A stretch of 64,000 bases of DNA from Segatella baroniae B14 (GTDB lineage: Bacteria; Bacteroidota; Bacteroidia; Bacteroidales; Bacteroidaceae). A program made the position numbers and the translations under genes. The stretch covers positions 2,049,001 through 2,113,000 of the forward strand of contig NZ_CP091799.1 in NCBI RefSeq assembly GCF_022024235.1, written 5' to 3'. Each line of letters begins with the position of its first letter. Within the stretch, counting starts at the first letter, position 1. Below the pieces are notes generated by a model, which did no database searches, was not told where the DNA came from, and was given only the letters and a program-made list of their open reading frames with translations. Positions 8,563-17,096 of the stretch are shown here, piece after piece.

Positions 8563-10497
8563 TTATTTAATAGTAAAATTGACACGATGATGTAAACGCT
8601 CTCCCTTAAACAACTTTTTTTTCTCACTTTTGGCAAAAGGATATACTTTAATCGTATTAATCGAATTTTCCACGGATCCATCGCCTATTTCTGCTGACAA
8701 AGGCGTATCAGCTTTAACTTCCAACAAGCCATCAATACTTGTTTTACCTTTTTTCTGATAAATCTCTCTCTCTGTACAGGTAAAAGCATCTGTGCTAATA
8801 GCTATCATACCAGTACGATCAGCCTGAATTTCTGTATCACGAAGCACTAAAACCTCATCACGATAATCTAATCCATGCCCATTACTAGTTAATGTGAACG
8901 AACGCTTCAAGGTAGAATCATTCTCTATTAAAAGCCCCTTAACCTGAAAATAATTTCCTTGAAGCATAAAATGAGGAGTATCTATAGGACGTGCATTAAT
9001 ATTCTTATTCTGCAGTTGTATATAGCCTAAAAGGTTACCTGTATTAAACTTGCGAAAAGGAACGACCAAATTATTATTACTCAAGTCTAAAGGAGCAATA
9101 TAACCCGTATAACTATTTTTACCCTCACTCCATGAAAAACAAGCAAAATAATTCTTAGTTAACGTACGAACTATCCTTTGACATGGAAAAAATTTAGCTT
9201 CAGCATGTCGCTTCTGAAATTCACTCCACACTGTAGGTTGCATCTCAGAAGTAGATAACATCTCATGCATCAACCAACTCATCATGACACGATGAGACTG
9301 AACCCCCATCCTACGTCCACCTACATCTGGTCGTAAAAGCCAACTACCATCAGAAGTCGTCAACTGGCGATGTCGAATCTGCTTATAAGCCTGATTCTCA
9401 AAATAAAGCGCATCAACATCCCTAAGCATACAAGCCATAGTAGAATAACTTGTTAACTGATCATACAGAAACAAGCTCCAGTCGTTTCCATTCGGCATAG
9501 CTTGCTCGCCATCAGGCAACGTAAGCCAATTCAAAACATTCTTCGTCACTTGATCGCAATTATGCAATAAAGCATTTGACTTCCATTTAATATGTTCACC
9601 TTGAAACAGACGCAGAGCCAAAGCAGCTTCACCTAATTCCTGAATAACAACATTCTGATAACTTGTATGGAAAAAACCGTGATTCTGAAGTGTCCAATCC
9701 TCATAAAGATTAGCCCCTTGATACAAATCGGCAACCGTTTTAGAATCAAACCAAGGATCGATAACCTTATTATTCGTAGCATCAGAAGGATGAGAATAAC
9801 TATTGATAGCAAAAGCACGCATACGCTCAAACCAATGAGATGCAAGAGAGTCATTTGGAAAAAGACCTATAGCAGCAGCCAAGACACCTACTTCCCAACC
9901 ATTTTCCTCCGCCTTAGTATCACCTTGATAACCAGTAGGAATGTCACGCTCTAACTCATAATTACATTCAGCCTTTAACAGGCGATATAATTTATCCTTT
10001 TGCGCAGAAGACAACTTGTTCCATTGGAAAAAAGCAGAATACGCTACCGACAAAGCCCAAAGACTACTTTCCCACTGATGATCTTTCTTGCTTACAGAGC
10101 CCCAATAACGCTTATCCCTACAAGTTCTTAGATGTACCGCTTTATGCGTATCTAAAGCGAAAGAAAGCGATTTATAGGCGATACTATCTATTCTCTGCCA
10201 AGTTACCGGATGAGGCAGCTTTACTTTTCCCTGTGCATAATGGGACAAGAATGCGCATACCATGCTCAAATCAGCATTGGTACGCACTCCTCTTTCATCA
10301 CTTCCCATCGTATTCTCTCCACGAAAACAACCATATTTTTCATCGATATCTTGATAATCAGTACTGACATATTGAGTAAAACGAGCCAACATGCCCAACA
10401 AAGAATCTTTTAATGCATGCTCCTTTACAAAAGAAGAATGAGCTGATAAAGATATTGTCATTAAAAACGACAAAAATAATAGGATAATTTTCTTCAT
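8563..10497 (-). CDS. Secreted protein of unknown function, possible alpha/alpha-toroid fold
   Basis: 644-aa protein with a clear signal peptide (MKK, hydrophobic core, likely cleavage after SLSA). The middle is rich in Trp, Tyr and His: QWESSLWALSVAY near 145, ENGWEVGVLA near 205, DWTLQNHGFFHTSYQN near 270. This pattern resembles the helical (alpha/alpha) toroid domains of polysaccharide lyases of the hyaluronate/heparin type, with a beta-rich C-terminal half. I do not recognise a specific family and see no confirmed catalytic set. No carbohydrate-utilisation genes (SusC/SusD) are nearby. The wbqC-lepB-dapB operon lies upstream on the same strand with a 43-base gap, so read-through is possible. 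Confidence 0.6.
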   Translation of the reverse strand: MKKIILLFLSFLMTISLSAHSSFVKEHALKDSLLGMLARFTQYVSTDYQDIDEKYGCFRGENTMGSDERGVRTNADLSMVCAFLSHYAQGKVKLPHPVTWQRIDSIAYKSLSFALDTHKAVHLRTCRDKRYWGSVSKKDHQWESSLWALSVAYSAFFQWNKLSSAQKDKLYRLLKAECNYELERDIPTGYQGDTKAEENGWEVGVLAAAIGLFPNDSLASHWFERMRAFAINSYSHPSDATNNKVIDPWFDSKTVADLYQGANLYEDWTLQNHGFFHTSYQNVVIQELGEAALALRLFQGEHIKWKSNALLHNCDQVTKNVLNWLTLPDGEQAMPNGNDWSLFLYDQLTSYSTMACMLRDVDALYFENQAYKQIRHRQLTTSDGSWLLRPDVGGRRMGVQSHRVMMSWLMHEMLSTSEMQPTVWSEFQKRHAEAKFFPCQRIVRTLTKNYFACFSWSEGKNSYTGYIAPLDLSNNNLVVPFRKFNTGNLLGYIQLQNKNINARPIDTPHFMLQGNYFQVKGLLIENDSTLKRSFTLTSNGHGLDYRDEVLVLRDTEIQADRTGMIAISTDAFTCTEREIYQKKGKTSIDGLLEVKADTPLSAEIGDGSVENSINTIKVYPFAKSEKKKLFKGERLHHRVNFTIK

Positions 10498-10540
10498 GGT
10501 TTTGATAGAAAGAATAATAAGGATGGACTAATGAGCCGAA

Positions 10541-11167
10541 CTATAGATAGAATATAGCCTCATTACCTTCGTTAAAAAGAAGGTCTAGAACACTCATATT
10601 CGGTTGAAACCCAAAACGCTGTTGATATACTTGATAATAAGTATTTGGTACAAAATCGGTATCCTCTCCTGGGTGTTTCGGACGAATAACATCACGGAAA
10701 TCCGTCATATCAATTACAGAATCTGCCATGACATAGCTCTCAGTAAAATCAATAGATGGATGAATGTCGAGCAACTCACACATTTTCTCCATTATCGCCT
10801 GATTATAATCAAGCAGAAATTCCCACTTTCTTTCGAAAAAAGGACGAATGTCATCCGCATAATACTCAAAAAAAGGACTTTCTCCATAAGCAGATAACAA
10901 TGCATTCCAATGCTGATGACGCCAGTTATCATGGTCACTGATACGAACATCTTTCATCGGAGTCTTATCCAGTCTGCCATCAACAGGACGCTCTACTGGG
11001 ATAGAAAGAGCCTGAACTCCATTAGTAGTAGGAATAAGACAACGATTACGAAACGTCTGCTTCATAAAGTTATCATGCTGTTCTATCAAGCAATGTTCAA
11101 AACGATTCAATTTCTGGTACCACTGAACAGGTCCGAAATAAGTAGAAGAAAGTAATGCTGTTTTCAA
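10541..11167 (-). CDS. WbqC family protein
   Basis: Matches the WbqC-like family (PF08889), often found near O-antigen or cell-envelope genes; its biochemical activity is not established. The family's opening block is visible (STYFGPVQWYQKL at residues 8-20), then IPVER near 57 and DHDNWRHQHWNAL near 79. 208 aa is normal. The start overlaps the last 4 bases of the upstream gene (ATGA overlap at 11164-11167), showing translational coupling within the dapB-lepB operon. It has no signal peptide or membrane segment and is likely cytoplasmic. Confidence 0.85.
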   Translation of the reverse strand: MKTALLSSTYFGPVQWYQKLNRFEHCLIEQHDNFMKQTFRNRCLIPTTNGVQALSIPVERPVDGRLDKTPMKDVRISDHDNWRHQHWNALLSAYGESPFFEYYADDIRPFFERKWEFLLDYNQAIMEKMCELLDIHPSIDFTESYVMADSVIDMTDFRDVIRPKHPGEDTDFVPNTYYQVYQQRFGFQPNMSVLDLLFNEGNEAIFYL

Positions 11168-11592
11168 AATTTTAAATGATATATTTTTTTAGCTTTGCCA
11201 ATAATCTGATGCTTATGCACCAACACACGTTGTTTACCAATCCTTACCAAATATAGTTTACAATCCTTGCACCCACATCGCCTGCAACAAATAAGTGGAA
11301 TACGATAGAGTTCCTTACCATACTTAATAGTATCGCCGGGGAGATATAATACCCTACCTATATTAGTTGTAGCATCTACTGTATCTGTAAAGGCTATGAT
11401 ATCACCCTTAAGAATAGGAGCATTAGAAATTCTATTCACTATAACACGATCACCAGCTTCAAAATCAGGACGCCAATCTTGATTAGGCACAGTATAGATA
11501 GTGAATATAAAGGTTCTGATAGCCAACATCACAAGCGTGGCAATAATCAAAGCCAGAAGAAATTTAAAAATCTGCCCTATGTGCATTGACAA
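11164..11592 (-). CDS. Small S26 signal-peptidase-like protein lacking catalytic residues, with a cysteine cluster
   Basis: 142-aa protein related to the adjacent LepB. It has one N-terminal membrane helix (about residues 8-28), then the signal-peptidase beta core: FEAGDRVIVNRIS corresponds to the LepB box around its LTGDYLFVSK, and GRVLYLPGDTIKYG to the KRxVGLPG box. The catalytic serine is replaced (VPNQDWRPDF where LepB has IPSSSLEKSL), and the general-base lysine position is Gly-Arg. Protease activity is therefore unlikely. A compact cluster CCRRCGCKDC near residue 100 could bind metal or form disulfides outside the membrane. Probably a partner or regulator of LepB; this is inference. Confidence 0.72.
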   Translation of the reverse strand: MSMHIGQIFKFLLALIIATLVMLAIRTFIFTIYTVPNQDWRPDFEAGDRVIVNRISNAPILKGDIIAFTDTVDATTNIGRVLYLPGDTIKYGKELYRIPLICCRRCGCKDCKLYLVRIGKQRVLVHKHQIIGKAKKIYHLKF

Positions 11593-11636
11593 AACGAGGG
11601 ATGGACATAAAAATCCACCCCTGCGTATTTTAGAGT

Positions 11637-13136
11637 TTATTTGATATTATCTACAAAAGTAAACAAACGGTTCCAGCGGATTCCACTAAAACCCGGATGA
11701 TCTGGATTATGCGACCACCAAATAAAAATAGGTTTACCCACAATATGATCCTCTGGCACAAATCCCCAATAGCGAGAATCGGCACTGTTGTGACGATTAT
11801 CACCCATCATCCAATAGTAATCCATCTTAAAGGTATAGCTCTTAGCCTCATGACCATTAATGTAAATCTTATTATTCTTTACTTCTAACTGATTATGCTC
11901 ATATACCTTGATAGGACGCTCATAGATGGCGATATTCTTCATATTAAGCGCAATACTTTCTCCCTTTTTAGGAATCCAAATAGGCCCATAATTATCACGT
12001 GTCCAACCTGTTACAGCATTCAACGGATAGACGTCACCGGTTGTCGCATCTGTATTAATTCGAATCTCTGCTACCAAATCCTTACGAGCTTTCAAAGCAT
12101 TATAAGCACGCTTAGTAAGAGGTAAGTAACCATTCTGATTAAGCGATGTAAGATCTTCCATAGTAATGCCATACTCATCTAAGAATTCCTCTGGTAGATC
12201 TTGCTTCAACTTAACATAATAAGTGTACTGTACATTATCTGGCTCCTTATTAGCTATGCCATTGAGATAGACAATACGATTCTTTATCTGAAGCGTCTGA
12301 CCAGGAAGACCCACACAACGTTTCACATAATTTTCTCTTCTGTCAGTAGGACGAGAGATTACATCGCCATATTCACCCGGATTATCAATGATATACTTTC
12401 TTCCAATAGCATACAACTGAGCAAAGAAATCATACTGTTGCTGTGGATTAAGTTTGGCAACATCTACAGGAACATTATTCTGTTGTTCATAAATCTGCTG
12501 ACCGAAAGAATAAGCCATCTGATAGAAATCTGCAGCCTGCCATTTCTCTTCATTGCATAGAGTATCGCCTGCAGGATAATTGAATACAACAATATCATTG
12601 AGTTCGACATTACCCAAACCCTTAACACGGCGATAATCCCAATGAGGCCATTCTATATAACTCTTCACATTCATCAGAGGCATAGTATGCTGAGTAAGCG
12701 GCATAGTCAGTGGTGTCTCTGGAATACGAGGACCATAACTAACTTTGCTCACAAAGAGGTAATCGCCAGTAAGCAAAGACTTCTCCAAAGATGAAGAAGG
12801 AATTACATAGTTCTGAAAGAAGAATAAATTAATAAAATATACAGCTACAAGTGCAAAGACCAAAGCATCCACCCAACTCATAATAAAGCGAACTGGTCCC
12901 TCAGCATCTTTCCACCACTGCCAACGTATCTTCTTGCTGATATAAACATCATAGATGAAAGGAACTACAATAAGTCCCAACCAACTTTTCACCCAAAATA
13001 GGAACAGAAAGTACAAAGCCAATACAATAGCAAATTTGGTCCACTGTACCTTCATATTAAGTGACTTTTTCTTGTCACTCATATCATAATTCAGTTTTCC
13101 ACTGAAAATAGAATGCTTTTTTTCGTTATCTGCCAT
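11637..13136 (-). CDS. lepB: Signal peptidase I
   Basis: Membrane serine protease that removes signal peptides from exported proteins. Two to three hydrophobic segments occupy about residues 30-110, followed by the catalytic block IPSSSL with Ser116 and the KRCVGLPG block with Lys272. The conserved MMGDNRHNSADSRYWG region near 440 follows. The catalytic dyad is intact. At 499 aa it is much longer than E. coli LepB (324 aa), mainly because about 100 extra residues separate Ser and Lys, a usual feature of Bacteroidales LepB. It starts 2 bases after the dapB stop and is followed by the degenerate paralogue, so the three genes form one operon. Confidence 0.95.
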   Translation of the reverse strand: MADNEKKHSIFSGKLNYDMSDKKKSLNMKVQWTKFAIVLALYFLFLFWVKSWLGLIVVPFIYDVYISKKIRWQWWKDAEGPVRFIMSWVDALVFALVAVYFINLFFFQNYVIPSSSLEKSLLTGDYLFVSKVSYGPRIPETPLTMPLTQHTMPLMNVKSYIEWPHWDYRRVKGLGNVELNDIVVFNYPAGDTLCNEEKWQAADFYQMAYSFGQQIYEQQNNVPVDVAKLNPQQQYDFFAQLYAIGRKYIIDNPGEYGDVISRPTDRRENYVKRCVGLPGQTLQIKNRIVYLNGIANKEPDNVQYTYYVKLKQDLPEEFLDEYGITMEDLTSLNQNGYLPLTKRAYNALKARKDLVAEIRINTDATTGDVYPLNAVTGWTRDNYGPIWIPKKGESIALNMKNIAIYERPIKVYEHNQLEVKNNKIYINGHEAKSYTFKMDYYWMMGDNRHNSADSRYWGFVPEDHIVGKPIFIWWSHNPDHPGFSGIRWNRLFTFVDNIK

Positions 13137-13138
13137 AA

Positions 13139-13894
13139 TTAGAATTTGAACATATCGCTAATGGTCAAAAGGCCTGTATGGTTTGCAGTATACTCTGCAG
13201 CAAGCACAGCACCCAAAGCAAATCCCTTACGTGAATGTGCATCATGAGTAATTGTAATCTTATCAGCTTCGCTATCATAAGTAATGCTATGAATACCTGG
13301 TACTTCATCACGACGAATGCTGGCAATAGCTAATTCGTCAGCTGCAACATCATTACTACCCTCTTCTGTACCATCAGCATTATGTTGGAAGCCTTTAACC
13401 CACTTATCTTTACGATTAAGATTGTCAATAATCTCCTCAGCTAAAGTTATCGCTGTTCCTGATGGAGCATCCAACTTATGAACGTGGTGAGTTTCTTCCA
13501 TCTCTACACCATACTGAGGAAAACCATTCATGATCTTTGCCAAATATCTGTTAACCGCAGAGAAAATGGCAACACCAATAGAAAAATTAGAAGCCCAGAA
13601 CAAAGTTTGTTTACCGTCTTTAGTCAAAGCTTCAACATCTGCCTTATGATCTGCCATCCAACCAGTAGAACCAGAAACAACCTTCACATTATGCTTGAAA
13701 GCCTTCAAATAGTTGTCGTAAGCAACTTTAGGATTAGTAAACTCAATGGCAACATCAGCCGAAGCAAATGCTGAAGATTCAAAATCTTCTTGGTTATTCA
13801 CATCAATTGTACAAACGATTTCATGGCCACGCTCAAGAGCGATCTGTTCGATCATATGTCCCATCTTGCCGTAACCGATTAAAGCTATTTTCAT
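13139..13894 (-). CDS. dapB: 4-hydroxy-tetrahydrodipicolinate reductase
   Basis: Catalyses the NAD(P)H-dependent reduction step of the diaminopimelate/lysine pathway in the cytoplasm. The N-terminal nucleotide-binding motif GYGKMGHMI (residues 7-15) and the substrate/catalytic region HHVHKLDAPSGTA near residue 135 are present. 251 aa is normal for the family. It is the first gene of the dapB-lepB-(S26-like)-wbqC operon, with a two-box promoter 30 bases upstream. The grouping of dapB with lepB recurs in Bacteroidales. Confidence 0.96.
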   Translation of the reverse strand: MKIALIGYGKMGHMIEQIALERGHEIVCTIDVNNQEDFESSAFASADVAIEFTNPKVAYDNYLKAFKHNVKVVSGSTGWMADHKADVEALTKDGKQTLFWASNFSIGVAIFSAVNRYLAKIMNGFPQYGVEMEETHHVHKLDAPSGTAITLAEEIIDNLNRKDKWVKGFQHNADGTEEGSNDVAADELAIASIRRDEVPGIHSITYDSEADKITITHDAHSRKGFALGAVLAAEYTANHTGLLTISDMFKF

Positions 13895-13924
13895 TGTTTA
13901 CGTATTTATTCCGATTAATCACCG

Positions 13925-13955
13925 CAAAGATAGTACTTAATCAGATAAGTACAAA
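13925..13955 (-). promoter_or_regulatory. Two-box promoter of the dapB operon
   Basis: Reading the minus strand: TTTG (13955-13952), 19 bases, then TATCTTTG (13932-13925). Both boxes and the spacing match the Bacteroidetes primary sigma consensus. The leader to the dapB ATG would be about 25 nt. Confidence 0.8.
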
Positions 13956-14064
13956 GAATACAACTATAATTTAATGAATTTTTGTGATATAAAAGTTATC
14001 AATCTATTACTTTTTTCAGTATCTTTGCAGATTGCGACGACTATTTGTACGCTTTTAGATAGAA

Positions 14065-15375
14065 ATGGAATTATTATTACACTATGTGTGGAAACACAAG
14101 TTGTTTCCCCTAACAGAACTTACTACAACTGATGGAAAACGAGTTGAAATTATCGACACCGGACTCCATAATCAGAATGCAGGCCCTGACTTTTTTAATG
14201 CAAAGATCAAGATTGACAATACAATTTGGGTTGGCAATATTGAGATTCATGAAAAGGCTAGCGACTGGTATGTACATGGTCACCACCAGGATGAACGATA
14301 CAATAACGTTATTCTGCACGTATGTGAAACTATCGATACCGATTGCCAGACTCAAAAAGGAGACTATCTTCCACAAATAAAACTATCAATACCTAGCTAT
14401 GTACAAGAGCATTATCATGAATTATTGAGCATAGACCAATATCCACCATGCTATAAAATTATTCCAAACCTCACCCGACTCATGATACACAGTTGGATGA
14501 GCGCACTACAGACAGAACGACTGGAACAAAAGACTGTAGCCATACTTCAACGCGTCAATGCTTGCGATGGAGACTGGGAAAAAGGCTATTTTGTCACCTT
14601 AGCCCGAAGCTATGGATTTGGCATTAACGGCAATGCCTTTGAAGAATGGGGAAAACACATTCCATTACATGATGTGGACCACCATCGCGATGACTTATTT
14701 CAAATAGAAGCTATATTCATGGGACAAGCAGGATTGCTGGAACTCAACACGATACCACAACACTATCAACAGAAGGCACTCATTGAAGGATATTTCTCGA
14801 AACTACGAAATGAATATCTTTATCTTGCTCATAAGTTTTCACTTACACCGATGGATTACAAATACTGGAAATTTCTTCGGCTCCGCCCACAAAATTTCCC
14901 ATATATACGAATATCTCAACTAGCCAACTTATATTATTCACGCAAAGCAGGTTTAAGCAGATTAATAGAATGTGAAAGTGTAAAAGATATCAAACAGATA
15001 TTCAAGACATCAGTAACCAAATATTGGGAAACACACTATATATTCGGCTCTAGCAGTGAAACAAATACGAAGATACTATCGCCTTTTTCTCTCAATCTAT
15101 TGATGATTAATACAGCCATTCCGATGCTTTTCGCTTATGGACGTTATAAAGGCTATGATAAACTTTGCGACAGAGCTTTCGATTTTTTAGAAGAACTTAA
15201 AGCCGAAAATAATTATATCGTAAGAATGTGGAAGTCTGTTGGCCTAAACGTGGAAAATGCAGGTGATTCACAGGCTCTCATTCAATTGAAAAATGAATAT
15301 TGCGATAAAAAAGAATGCCTAAGGTGCCGTATCGGATACGAGTATCTAAAAACACGACATGATAAACTTGAATAA
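14065..15375 (+). CDS. DUF2851 family protein
   Basis: 436-aa cytoplasmic protein of a Bacteroidetes-specific family (PF11013) with no established function. The diagnostic N-terminal block is visible: MELLLHYVWKHKLFP, then TGLHNQNAGPDFFNAKI near residue 30-45 and WVGNIEIHEKASDW near 58. A CxxxxCLRCRIGYEYLK segment lies at the C-terminus. The N-terminal GPDFxxAxI...GxIEIHxxxxDW pattern resembles a nuclease-like (PD-(D/E)XK-type) core, but that is only a suggestion. A -7 box TATCTTTG is at 14020-14027. It probably shares a transcript with the thioesterase and dprA downstream. Confidence 0.88.
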   Translation: MELLLHYVWKHKLFPLTELTTTDGKRVEIIDTGLHNQNAGPDFFNAKIKIDNTIWVGNIEIHEKASDWYVHGHHQDERYNNVILHVCETIDTDCQTQKGDYLPQIKLSIPSYVQEHYHELLSIDQYPPCYKIIPNLTRLMIHSWMSALQTERLEQKTVAILQRVNACDGDWEKGYFVTLARSYGFGINGNAFEEWGKHIPLHDVDHHRDDLFQIEAIFMGQAGLLELNTIPQHYQQKALIEGYFSKLRNEYLYLAHKFSLTPMDYKYWKFLRLRPQNFPYIRISQLANLYYSRKAGLSRLIECESVKDIKQIFKTSVTKYWETHYIFGSSSETNTKILSPFSLNLLMINTAIPMLFAYGRYKGYDKLCDRAFDFLEELKAENNYIVRMWKSVGLNVENAGDSQALIQLKNEYCDKKECLRCRIGYEYLKTRHDKLE

Positions 15376-15448
15376 GATAATAAAAGATAAAGAAAAAAGT
15401 TATAAATACAAATAATGACAACTTATCAAATCACGAAAAATTAAAAAT

Positions 15449-15862
15449 ATGGAAAAATACATCTACGAAACAAAAATGGAGGTTAGAGATTATGAATGCG
15501 ATATCGAAGGTATCGTTAACAATGCTAACTATCTACATTATTTTGAACATACCCGTCATCGCTTTCTGAAAACTACAGGTCTTAGTTTCAGCGAGATGCA
15601 CAACCGTGGCATAGATGCCGTAGTGGCCCGTATGAATCTGCAGTACAAAACCCCTTTACAATGTGACGATATTCTCGTATCACGTCTTTGGATTGAAAAA
15701 CAAGGTGTAAGATATATATTTCATCAAGATATCTTCCGCGAAAAAGATGAGAAACTTTGCTGTAGAGCTACCGTGGAACTTGTATGCCTCATTAATGGTA
15801 AACTGGGTAATAGCGATGAATACGACCGTGCCTTTGCCCCTTATTTTGCAAAGAAAGATTAA
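15449..15862 (+). CDS. Acyl-CoA thioesterase of the 4HBT/YbgC hotdog family
   Basis: 137-aa single hotdog-fold enzyme likely hydrolysing acyl-CoA or acyl-ACP thioesters. The signature near residues 15-32 (CDIEGIVNNANYLHYFEHTR) corresponds to the family's D-x-x-G-x-V-N-N-x-x-Y box with the catalytic acidic residue, followed by the helix-forming FL segment. No signal peptide. It begins 73 bases after the DUF2851 gene and stops 12 bases before dprA, so it is probably co-transcribed with both. Substrate chain length is not predictable. Confidence 0.88.
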   Translation: MEKYIYETKMEVRDYECDIEGIVNNANYLHYFEHTRHRFLKTTGLSFSEMHNRGIDAVVARMNLQYKTPLQCDDILVSRLWIEKQGVRYIFHQDIFREKDEKLCCRATVELVCLINGKLGNSDEYDRAFAPYFAKKD

Positions 15863-15874
15863 CTTTAACACTCA

Positions 15875-17002
15875 ATGAATCAACAAGAGATACTTAATAC
15901 TATTGCTTTAACCCGAATTAATTATTTCACCCTTTCAGGTCTATTAGAACTTTATCGCGAGCTCGGTTCTGCTACAGCTGTCATCGAGCATCGCCATAAT
16001 ATTAAGGATATTCTGCCTAATGCCTCTCAACGTTTGATAGATGCATTACAAAACTTAGATGAACCTCTTAAAAGAGCAGAGGTAGAAATGGAGTTTGACT
16101 CCAAACATGACATTCTTCCACTCTGCCTTATCGACCCACGATACCCACAAAGACTGAAAGACTGTCCTGATGCTCCACTGGTACTATTCTATAAAGGTAA
16201 TGCTGACCTAAACCAGAAAAGAATTATTAATCTAGTGGGAACACGACACTGCACACTCTATGGCAAAGACCTTATCCGTAAATTCATCAGTAACCTAAAA
16301 TACATCTGTCCTAAAGTACTTATTGTCAGCGGACTGGCGTATGGAGTTGACATTAATGCCCATCAGCAGGCTTTAGAAAATAATTATGAAACAGTTGGCG
16401 TCTTAGCACATGGACTTGATACCCTTTATCCACGACAGCATATTACCACTTCCAAAAAGATGGTAAACCAAGGTGGACTACTAACAGAATTTCTCACGCA
16501 GACCAATGCTGACAAAATAAATTTTGTACGACGAAACCGTATCGTTGCGGGTATGAGCGATGCCACCATACTTGTAGAAAGTGCCGCTAAAGGTGGCGGA
16601 CTAATTACGACAGAAATAGCACAAAGCTATGGCCGTGACGTCTTTGCTTTCCCAGGACGCATTGGTGATGAATACTCTACAGGGTGCAATAACCTGATAC
16701 GTGATAACGGAGCTGCCTTGCTCACTTCGGCCCAAGACTTTGTTAAAGCCATGGGATGGGAAGAAGACAAAGTGCTCGATAAGGCAATACAACAAGGCAT
16801 AGAACGACAACTCTTCCCTGAACTGAACAAGGAAGAACAAGCTATCGTTAATCTGCTCAAAAAGACAAACGACTTGCAGACTAATATTATCTCTGTAAAA
16901 ACGAATATACCAATCAACAAACTCACAAGCATGCTCTTTACACTTGAAATGAAGGGTGTAATCAAGGGGCTAGCTGGTGGTATGTATCATCTTTTAAAAT
17001 AA
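15875..17002 (+). CDS. dprA: DNA-processing protein DprA (Smf)
   Basis: Binds single-stranded DNA and loads RecA during natural transformation or recombination. The Rossmann-like DprA core is visible at about residues 110-290: VGTRHCTLYGKDL, VSGLAYGVDINAHQQAL, GVLAHGLDTLYP, FVRRNRIVAGMSD, VESAAKGGGLITTEIA, FPGRIGDEYSTGCN. A C-terminal winged-helix-like domain (about 305-375) completes the standard architecture at 375 aa. It sits 12 bases after the thioesterase. Presence of dprA alone does not prove competence. Confidence 0.96.
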   Translation: MNQQEILNTIALTRINYFTLSGLLELYRELGSATAVIEHRHNIKDILPNASQRLIDALQNLDEPLKRAEVEMEFDSKHDILPLCLIDPRYPQRLKDCPDAPLVLFYKGNADLNQKRIINLVGTRHCTLYGKDLIRKFISNLKYICPKVLIVSGLAYGVDINAHQQALENNYETVGVLAHGLDTLYPRQHITTSKKMVNQGGLLTEFLTQTNADKINFVRRNRIVAGMSDATILVESAAKGGGLITTEIAQSYGRDVFAFPGRIGDEYSTGCNNLIRDNGAALLTSAQDFVKAMGWEEDKVLDKAIQQGIERQLFPELNKEEQAIVNLLKKTNDLQTNIISVKTNIPINKLTSMLFTLEMKGVIKGLAGGMYHLLK

Positions 17003-17043
17003 GTTCTTGCTACAGGATAGAAAAGTAATGCTATATTATAAAA

Positions 17044-17085
17044 ACTCCTAACTCCTATCCCCTAACTCCCAACTATTTACTATCT
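17044..17085. repeat. Degenerate heptamer tandem repeat merging into the dusB promoter
   Basis: Six consecutive 7-base units beginning ACTCCTA, ACTCCTA, TCCCCTA, ACTCCCA, ACTATTT, ACTATCT. The last unit overlaps the -7 box TATCTTTG (17081-17088). The dusB ATG is 8 bases past that box. Confidence 0.7.
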
Positions 17086-17096
17086 TTGCAGCCGAA

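Noticed and set aside
8541-8571. Possible terminator between the M16 gene and the secreted protein
   Set aside because: Arms are short, all A/T and imperfect; too weak to call.
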